From the NCBI GenBank assembly GCA_030710605.1, contig CP092884.1, forward strand, positions 16,597,483 to 16,661,482: 64,000 nucleotides of DNA, read 5' to 3'. The notes under the pieces are model-generated. The model worked only from the letters and a program-made list of their open reading frames with translations, searched no databases and was not told the origin of the DNA. Position numbers and translations under genes: made by a program. The stretch's first letter is position 1, and every line of letters starts with the position of its first letter. This document shows positions 57,225 to 64,000 of the stretch, piece after piece. The DNA is from Cordylochernes scorpioides (lineage: Eukaryota; Arthropoda; Arachnida; Pseudoscorpiones; Chernetidae).

Positions 57225-57765
57225 CCAGCCCAGAAGTCTTCCTCTACATGGCGGCCGAGTGGAGCAGCACAAGTAAAGGACTGCCCTGTAGGGCGAAGTA
57301 CAGTGTCGTGAGGCCTGAGCCGCTACGGTAACCGTGAAGGCCTACAGGGAACTCTGAGATGTGGTTGACTAACTGGGCAATAGCACTCCTCTTTTCACGG
57401 AGAGGGACAAAACACCACTAAAGAAAGCCAGATAAAATCAAAGTTATTGTAGCGGCGTTATGGAGCACAGCGAGTAATATCAGCCAATATCTTGGAGCGC
57501 TGTAAAAAGTGACAGATTTACAAAGATGAGGAAGATGATATCAAATCAGTCAATTGTTCCCAGAGGTACCGTTTTGTCACCCACCTTCAATACTCTCAAA
57601 TGGAACTCCTGGGACGATTGGATCTACGCATGCCATTGGTTTGGATTGTATTTTGTGAAACCGCTCGTTGGCGATCAGAATGTTACCGCAGCCATTCGAC
57701 CAGTAGCATTCGACTTTAATAAATCATCTAACTTTAATTTTCAATATTTTTGTAAGTGAATAAAT
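57225..57765 (+). other. GC-richer island with nested inverted repeats and a short ORF
   Basis: 57282-57347 folds as CCCTGTAGG..CCTACAGGG around ACGGTAACCGT. Downstream an open frame (57526-57759) gives MRKMISNQSIVPRGTVLSPT, KWNSWDDWIYACHWFGLYFV and VTAAIRPVAFDFN, then AATAAATCATC. The protein looks real in composition but I know no family. The structured part could be a transposon 5' UTR or an RNA gene. Confidence 0.3.
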
Positions 57766-57817
57766 CTCCTGATAAAATTGTGCTAATAATATATTATATT
57801 GAAAAATAAATTAATAC

Positions 57818-57892
57818 GTCCAGGGTAGCCTAGTGGATATGGCATCTGCCCGGTAAGCGGAACATTGTGGGTTCGATTCCCATCCCTGGACA
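57818..57892 (+). tRNA. tRNA-like gene 2, anticodon GGT, atypical
   Basis: GTCCAGGG pairs with CCCTGGAC as an 8-bp acceptor stem. The D arm is GCC/GGC, box A TAGCCTAGTGG, anticodon arm TCTGC-CCGGTAA-GCGGA, T arm GTGGG-TTCGATT-CCCAT, box B GGTTCGATTCC, and a T-rich terminator follows. The simplest fold gives GGT (threonine), but position 33 is C where nearly all tRNAs have U, and the acceptor has one base pair too many. Parts resemble arginine tRNAs. It may be a variant tRNA, or a SINE founder. Confidence 0.65.
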
Positions 57893-58232
57893 CTTTTATT
57901 TTTCCGTTCGTCATTACTCTTCATAATTCACCCTTTCATACCTCATCCAAAAAGGTTAGAAATAATCGATATTTTACTTTGAAATAAAAAATTTTGATAT
58001 TTCGTTGAAAAGAAACTCATGCGGTTTAAACTTCAAGTGTCGTTTTACAATCACAGGCCGCAGTGTATTATAAAAATAAATTAGTTCTTCAAACGATAAC
58101 ATATTGACAATTGACAATTAAAAAACAGTTTATTGATATCTAGTCAACGGTCAAAAGAGAGTTTACAAAGTTTAAAACAGTGTAGGAAATATGTACACCA
58201 GACGAGGCCTTCACTGAAGGGACGTCCGGATC
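57893..58232. other. No gene recognised
   Basis: AT-rich; a 43-codon minus-strand frame (58115-57985 area) has no motif. Confidence 0.45.
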
Positions 58233-59468
58233 TCAGGAGCCCAAATCCTTCAGTCCCAGGCCAGGTGCGCAGTTAATGTTGCCTGCATGCTCAACATGCT
58301 CGATGATAGGTTTGAGGAACTTGGCGAGAATAATCTTATTCTCTGAGGAGAGAGAGCAGAGGAGATACATCCTATCAAGGTCGGATTGGATCCCGTGTAA
58401 CACATCCGCCCTGACTATATTGCACTTATATAAAAGGCCCAGGAAAGTTACATCACTCAGGTGGTCGAACATCTAATGAAACCACCCCGAGGGACGCTCT
58501 TTCATATTGATAGAAGCGTCAAAAGGTGCAGGAGCGGGCTGGAGTTCATGGGTAGTCGGGGAAGGTATTGGGGCCACTACGGCTCGAGCTGACTCCTCCT
58601 CATGGGGACTTGGCGGCGCTGGTTCAGCAGGCTGAGGCGCAGTGAACCGATGGGGCATAGTGTGGGCCGTGGGACCATCACTTGGCTCCTCCAGAGATAG
58701 AGAAGGGGGCGCTGGTGGAGGAGGTAGCACCTCCACAGATGAAGCTGGGGGTGCTGGTGCAGGAGGCCGAGGCGCAACTGGTCGATGGGGCGCAGCCCGG
58801 TCCGCGGGACCAACACCGGATACCTTCATAGATGGAGCAGGGAGCGCTGGTGCAGGAGGCGGCACCTCCACAGATGAAGCTGTGGGGCCCCGGGCCGCGG
58901 GGTCAAAGTTGGAGATCTCCATAGATAGAGCAGGAGGCGCTGATGCAGGAGAAGCGGTTGGTAGCTGTCTGGGCAGCTGAGGCACGGTCGAAGTTGGGAC
59001 AACAGTAGGGGAGGGTGTTGAAGCTTTCCTTGGGCCGGTGGACTGCCTTGCAAGCATGGGGCAGTTAGCCCTGCAATGTCCTTGTTTGTGGCACTTGGAA
59101 CATCTGATCCCGAAGGTCAGGAATGCCGGCCAGGTATCGCTTTTGGTTTTTATGTCGAGGCGGGTTGGGAGCCTCTCGATTTTCATGCCATCTTGGAGGA
59201 GGATATAAGCCTCTCGGCGGCCGTCGGTGTAGCTGTATTCGCCAGCCTTGAGTTGTTTGGGGGCGATGGAGGTAACACGCCCATAGGGCGAAAGAGCGTC
59301 GATGACGACGGCGTCCTCCACGTAGAAGGGGAGATTTCCGATCTTTTCCGATCGTTTACGGAAGGGGAAGGTCGTGATAATAGTGCCTTCGATTTCGAAT
59401 CCTTCCTCAATAAGGCATTCCGCAAGGTTCTTGCTGGCCAGGCCTACCAAGACGTGGCCATTCCGCTC
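58233..59468 (-). pseudogene. Zinc-knuckle gag-like ORF1 of a LINE, broken
   Basis: The minus-strand frame starts ERNGHVLVGLASKNLAECLI at the repeat boundary (59468), with no ATG; the tracked start is a TTG at 59450. An RNA-binding-like part (TFPFRKRSEKIGNLPFYVED) is followed by the CCHC knuckle CSKCHKQGHCRANC, then about 170 residues very rich in Pro, Ala and Ser. A TAG at 58475-58473 interrupts the frame, which continues in register for 79 codons (FDHLSDVTFLG, SLSSENKIILAKFLKPIIEH). It resembles ORF1/gag-like proteins of LINEs such as the TX1 group. The N-terminus is missing and no reverse transcriptase follows. Confidence 0.65.
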
Positions 59469-59735
59469 TTATATTGCATTTTTCGGTTTTCCTTCTATAC
59501 TGACGCTGACCTCTTCGGTATCGGTATAAAAGAAAACTGAAAAATGAAATAAAAACAGCGGTATGTTAGATTAAACTGGCGAAACCGCTTGTGAGGGTTC
59601 ATCACTGATGAGCCAGGCTCTCCCATTAATTTTTTATTGCAGTATGGGCAGTAGAAAATTGTTTAATTTTTAAAAGAATCATATGCGTCTATAATAGTTT
59701 CGAATTTTTATAAAAATATATTATTATGGTATCAA
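59469..59735. mobile_element. Foldback element half, joined to the ORF1 pseudogene
   Basis: From CTCTTATATTGCATTTTTCG (inner part, shared with the copy at 29.9 kb) through GGCGAAACCGCTTGTGAGGG and GATGAGCCAGGCTCTCCC to GCAGTATGGGCAGTAGAAAA and ATATGCGTCTATAATAGTTT. Only this half is seen; the ORF1 sequence takes the place of the other half. Confidence 0.65.
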
Positions 59736-60436
59736 TATAAATTACAGACGATATGTGAAAAACATTTTATATTTAAAATACAAGTATTAATTACAAATAT
59801 GAATTACTTAATTAGTAAATAAATTTTAAAATAATAAATTGTCAAGAGAGAAAGAACTATTCAAAATTCTAATAATTGTATTAAATAGAAAATGGTTAAA
59901 CAATTGATTCTCTCCTAATAATAAATATTTATTTTTCATATTTCCCTCTGTACAGCAACACACAAAGCTTTCTTTCCATTGATATATTTTCAAAACAGTT
60001 TTGGAACAAAGCCAACCACACAAAATAAAATAGTTAAAGTTCATTTCCATATACTCAAAGGTAATTTCAAACTCGGTTAAAAAAACATATAATCATTGAT
60101 AGAAAATTAGGTAGAAAAGATAAAAATATTGTTTGGAAGATTTTAAATGTATTTGGTGGCTTTCCAATTCTATTTTCTCCCTTTCTTTGAAAAAAATATT
60201 ATATTTTCTTTCTCTTTTTCCCCATATATATTTTTATGAAGAGTTTTTATTTATTTTAGTAAGATTATTATTATTTTTGAAGAGGTGAAAGCTTTCTAAT
60301 ACGGTTTCAAACAATTAATATTCTGATAATATTCTCAGTTTGCAAAGCTGGCGTTATGACTTTGTTACCGACCCGAGGCCGCTAGTTGCTGTGAAGGTGG
60401 AAAATGGCGTCTATCTTTGAAATCTATTTTAATGGA
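59736..60436. other. No gene recognised
   Basis: AT-rich without repeats I can identify. Confidence 0.5.
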
Positions 60437-60490
60437 GAGCGTCCTTTATCTTCATAGATCAATATCCTCCCGGCAAAATCTCCATCTATA
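60437..60490 (-). repeat. Short repeat shared with 27281-27330
   Basis: On the minus strand TTTTGCCGGGAGGATATTGA then TCTATGAAGATAAAGGACG, nearly the same as inside the 26.8-27.8 kb TIR element. It ends just before the next TIR element begins. Confidence 0.5.
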
Positions 60491-60495
60491 AGATA

Positions 60496-61829
60496 ACACA
60501 TGTCTACAAAAAAAACTTTTTTTTTGCACAAGAGAACCTGATGGTGTTTCTAGTGTAACTTTTCATGCTGAACTCAAAAATCTAATCAGAAATTTCCCAT
60601 CACCCATGGTTTTTGCCTGACGATCTTTTTTTAGTATTGGGATAAATACATGCATCCAACATGAAAGAGACTTACGAAAACATGAAACTGCTTTTGAAAA
60701 AGATAGAATATGAAAGATACGGTTGGAAAATATGCAGCGATTTGAAAGTCGTTGCTCTCTTGCGTGGATTACAGCTTGGATATACAAAATTTTGTTGTTT
60801 TCTGTGTGAGTGGGATAGCAGAGATAGGGAAAGGCATTACATTAAAAAAATCTGGCCAAACCGTAAAATCTTTACTCCAGGATATAAAAATATTGCAAAT
60901 CCACCCCTGATCGATTCAGAAAATATTTACTTACCACCATTACATATTAAACTGGGATTAATGAAGAACTTTGTCAAGGCAATGGATCGAAATGCCAGTG
61001 GATTTGCCTACCTAAAACAAATATTTTCTAGTATAAGTGAAGCGAAGATTAAAGAAGGCATTTTCGTTGGACCTCAGATTAGAGAATTGCAGCAGGATGG
61101 AAATTTTCAAAATAGTTTGAATGAATTTGAAGCAGCAGAATGGAATTCCTTTTGAAACGTTTGCAAAAACTTCTTAGGAAGTGTCAAGGTTGAAAATTAC
61201 CGAGACATAGTTAATGATCTATTGCTTTCCTACAAGGCACTGGGATGTAACATGTCCCTCAAGATCCATTTCCTGCATTCACATCTAGATTTCTTTCCAG
61301 ACAATCTTGGCGCAGTTAGCGATGAGCATGGTGAGAGGTTTCATCAAGCTATATCAAGCATGGAGAAGCGGTACCAAGATAAATGGAGTCCCGCTATGCT
61401 TGCCGACGACTGCTGGGCACTCAAGAGGGATCTACCACAAGCAAAGTATAGAAGAAAATCCACTGTCACTGCTTTTCAATAATAAATATGTTTCGTTCAT
61501 ATATGCCTATATATTAACAATATTTCCAAATTCAAGTAGGTGTATCTCAGAAATATTGTGTAATAGAAAAAAACTAATGGTATATTTGGATTCAGGACAT
61601 GTAGATAAGATGCTATTTCTTTGTGGACAAAGAAAAATATTTTTTGATAAACCAGTTACGTGACATTGTTTGCAATTTTTAGTGTATTTATCCCAATACT
61701 AAAAAAAAGACCGTCACGCAAAAACCATAGGTGATGGGAAATTTCTGATTAGATTTTTGAGTTCAGCATGAAAAGTTACACTAGAAACATAATCAGGTTC
61801 TCTTGTGCAAAAATCTTGTTGACCAGTGT
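60496..61829. mobile_element. TIR element carrying an unnamed conserved protein
   Basis: Arms 60496-60650 and 61683-61829 are inverted copies of about 150 bp (TTGCACAAGAGAACCTGAT, GTTTCTAGTGTAACTTTTCA, CATCACCCATGGTTTTTGC, AGTATTGGGATAAATACA). The outer end on the right reads ACACTGGTCAACAAG on the minus strand. The inner DNA is mostly the pseudogene at 60643-61482. No known transposase motif. I do not recognise the superfamily. Confidence 0.75.
60643..61482 (+). pseudogene. Unnamed conserved protein, C-terminal two thirds, one stop
   Basis: One frame runs from the TIR edge (IHASNMKETYENMKLLLKKI) to 61482, interrupted only by TGA at 61153-61155 (WNSF-stop-NVCKNFLG). Conserved-looking parts are ICSDLKVVALLRGLQLGYTK, FCCFLCEWDS, LPPLHIKLGLMKNFVKAMD, GIFVGPQIREL, MSLKIHFLHSHLDFFPDNLG and SDEHGERFHQ. 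I associate this kind of protein with multicopy loci in arthropods and cnidarians, but I know no function or name. The CCFLC and H-rich parts hint at metal binding. Coding starts exactly where the TIR ends, so the N-terminus was lost on capture. Confidence 0.65.
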
Positions 61830-61884
61830 AATTAGAATTAATATATGACTTATTTCAATTTAATATTCAAAGGAATACATACTT

Positions 61885-62349
61885 TCGCCTATTTCCACCG
61901 TGAATCACCTACCCTGGCTCTGTTGCTTCACCTCTGCAGCCTTACCCCTCAGACAGCTCAAAGACCCTCTGAGAACCACTACTCAAGTGGATCTCCTTTC
62001 CCTCTGGCAGTATCTCTCGACTGGTGGGCGGACACGAGAGACTTACCAGAAGAGTAGCGACTGTGGTGTTGGAGAGAGAGTCAGAACAGCAACCAGCAAC
62101 AAGTCTGCTAACACTCCTATTTTATTGTAATCTTTAATCCACATCACACAAGACTCGATTATCCATTAACAAGTATTTACAGTTATATACATCCTAGAGC
62201 CAATATAAACAGGTATTTACAATTAATAACCCCAGTAAACAGGACCACAGCAATAGGCGATTCCCACACTAGACCCAGACTAGAAATAGGATAAAGTGCC
62301 ATCTATTGAAGGAGGTTGTAGGTACTTTTTCAGGCCAATATTCGCGACA
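61885..62349 (-). repeat. Possible solo LTR with flank
   Basis: Read on the minus strand it starts TGTCGCGAATATTGGCC (62349), has a poly(A) signal AATAAA near 62120, and contains CTCTCTCCAACACCACA, which could be the LTR end. GC-richer sequence follows to about 61885. The TGTnGCGAA start is common in Gypsy-type LTRs. There is no second LTR or coding part here. Confidence 0.35.
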
Positions 62350-62589
62350 ATACTCTACACAGCCAGAGTTACTTATGGACTACACCTTAGAATCAAAAAT
62401 ATTATAAATCTATAACAATATTTCACTAGCTACCAAATCTACAAATAATTTGGAAGCAAAAGACCACCGAAAAATATAGGGTCTTTTTAAGGTAAAACTC
62501 GGTAATATTATCTGTGTTGGAAGATTGATTATGAAAACAATCCGCCATGTGCTTTATCAGCAAAATGTAGGAACAATGCATTATAAATT
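62350..62589. other. No gene recognised
   Basis: Short AT-rich stretch. Confidence 0.45.
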
Positions 62590-62755
62590 CTAGAGAACAG
62601 CACAGTCAAAAGGTGCAACACAGAAGAGCGACCCAGCGGAAAGATTGATGTTATTTTCCACTTTCTTTAGATACATTGCTTCTGTTAAACCCAACAAGAA
62701 AATTCCTGTATGGAACGAAGTGTCCCTAATAAAGGCTTTGTTGAAGTTGTAACTC
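62590..62755 (+). repeat. LINE 3' UTR copy
   Basis: Matches the LINE end at 28880-29035: CAGCGGAAAGATTGATGTTA, TTTTCCACTTTCT, AAGTGTCCCTAATAAAGGCT, then a TTGTTGAAGTTGT tail. No coding sequence remains. Confidence 0.6.
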
Positions 62756-63426
62756 GGTATTATTTCAATCATATATTATTCTTCTGTTTTTTTCTTTGTA
62801 CAAAAGTAATTTTTAGCATCAGTTTTCATAAAATTTAGCATTTTGTTTTAGGTTCGTTGCTACTTTGACACCGAAATCTTGCTGATTGAATATAAATAAA
62901 GTATTCGCTTTATAATCCGCTATAATGATCAACAGATTCTCCAACTCAAGAGAGAGATAAAAAAACATGTGTGAAATTTGAAAACTATTATCGTTTATAG
63001 AGGAATAGGGTTGTTCACAGCGCCTCCATGCACACATAGAAAACCTAGAAAACATCATAACCATGTTTTAAACAGCCATTTTCTTCAAGCACATATTAAA
63101 AACAGAAGCGAAAAGATTAGCCTTCAGTTTATTTTTTACGTATAAAGCCATAAATAAAATAGATCATATCTCAGGTGTAGACATCTATTTAAATCCACAT
63201 GACGATAATATATTCGAATTTTACTAATCCATAAATACACACACATGTGTAAATTCGATGAAAAACATGAATTATTTATTCATAAACAATAATATACATA
63301 CTTGTTAAAAATTCCTAGAAAAATATATATCCTGTGTGATATATATGACTTCAAAAAGCACACAATTAAGGCAAAAATAGTAAGCTATACTATTACACTT
63401 ATATCCCTTATATATCCTCACATTTG
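62756..63426. other. No gene recognised
   Basis: AT-rich lead-in to the terminal satellite; scattered CACATG words appear from 63230 on. Confidence 0.5.
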
Positions 63427-64000
63427 TTTATAAAAATCAGTTATAATCCAGAAATTCATCCATGTGAAGCTAAAGAAGCTAAAAGAATAAACTACACTGA
63501 TACACATCAATCTCTGAAATCCATACTTGTGAATCTAAAAATCCGATATTTTACAGAAATCCACACATCTGAATCTGAAAAAGCAGTTATATTCCAGAAA
63601 ACCATCCATTTGAAGCTAAAGAAGCTAAAAGAATAAACAACACTATTACACTTCTATAAATGAATTCCACACATGTGAATCTAAAATTCAGCTCTAGAAA
63701 TCCACACATGTGAAGCTAAAAATCAGTTATATTCCAGAAATTCATCCATATGACGCTATTGAAACTAAAAGAATAAACTACACTGATACACTTCAATCCC
63801 TGAAATCCATACAATTGAATTTAAAAATCCGATATTTTCCAGATATCCACACATGTGAATCTAAAAAATCAGGTATATTCCTGAAACCCATCCATGTCGG
63901 GCTAAAGAAGCTAAAAGAATAAACTACACTGATACACTTCTATCAATGAAATCTACACATTTGAATCTAAAATTCATTCCAGAAATCCACATATGTGAAT
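63427..64000 (+). repeat. ~286-bp higher-order satellite, runs off the window
   Basis: The unit starting TAAAAATCAGTTATA at 63431 recurs at 63717, 286 bp later. Each large unit is built from related ~35-45-bp subunits with CCACACATGTGAATCTAAAA and TTCCAGAAATCCA. CACATGTG is palindromic and recurs. Few stops occur, so it makes spurious open frames of about 70 codons. The array continues beyond 64000. Confidence 0.85.

Noticed and set aside
58642-58980. Plus-strand Gly/Ala-rich ORF opposite the zinc-knuckle gene
   Set aside because: It is the antisense of a Pro/Ala/Ser-rich, GC-rich stretch and has no independent support.
63424-63922. Two ~70-codon ORFs with similar sequence, as a small gene family
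   Set aside because: They are tandem satellite units that happen to lack stops.
1-64000. CRISPR array or prokaryotic defence system
   Set aside because: The tandem arrays are satellites without spacers, and everything else is eukaryotic.

Overview
This is nuclear DNA of an animal, probably an arthropod. It is strongly AT-rich by eye, shows no operons or Shine-Dalgarno sites, and carries tRNA-derived SINEs, U6 snRNA copies, a Helentron, Penelope-like, Gypsy, Copia and LINE retroelements, mariner transposons and three kinds of tandem satellite. The arthropod call is inference from the transposon protein families; I cannot name a species.

Gene content is low. The one locus that looks like an intact protein gene is an intronless haspin-like kinase at 36091-37092 with all the usual kinase motifs. 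A decayed paralogous piece lies just upstream and a copy of its 3' UTR lies 3.6 kb downstream. One tRNA-Gly (5825-5896) is recognisable. Almost everything else with a recognisable protein is a transposon, mostly truncated or frameshifted.

Layout. 0-2.3 kb: a 5'-truncated Helentron helicase-endonuclease. 4-16 kb: SINEs, foldback repeats, LINE and Gypsy pieces, and small inverted pairs of Penelope-type ends. 16.0-19.4 kb: a Penelope-like element whose two copies point at each other inside one 13-bp target duplication. 19.8-21.6 kb: a ~59-bp satellite split by a foldback element. 25.0-25.3 kb: two U6 copies facing each other. 26.8-27.8 kb: a terminal-inverted-repeat element holding a tRNA-like gene. 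28-35 kb: hammerhead repeat, LINE end and palindromic Penelope relics. 35-41 kb: the haspin neighbourhood with a Copia relic and a mariner whose two ends are inverted copies of each other. 41-57 kb: SINEs, a second Penelope relic, a 1.5-kb palindrome, a decayed mariner and a 77-bp satellite. 57-62 kb: a second tRNA-like gene, a zinc-knuckle ORF, and a TIR element carrying part of an unnamed conserved protein. 63.4 kb to the end: a ~286-bp higher-order satellite.

The most interesting signal is catalytic RNA. At least five copies of one dispersed repeat carry a minimal type I hammerhead ribozyme pattern, and the copy at 28220-28261 keeps the whole conserved core. Penelope-type ends with a related hairpin occur about ten times, nearly always as head-to-head inverted pairs. 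Together this looks like a retrozyme/Penelope-like system of mobile ribozyme RNAs. The genes here do not form a pathway; the window is mainly a record of repeated transposition.
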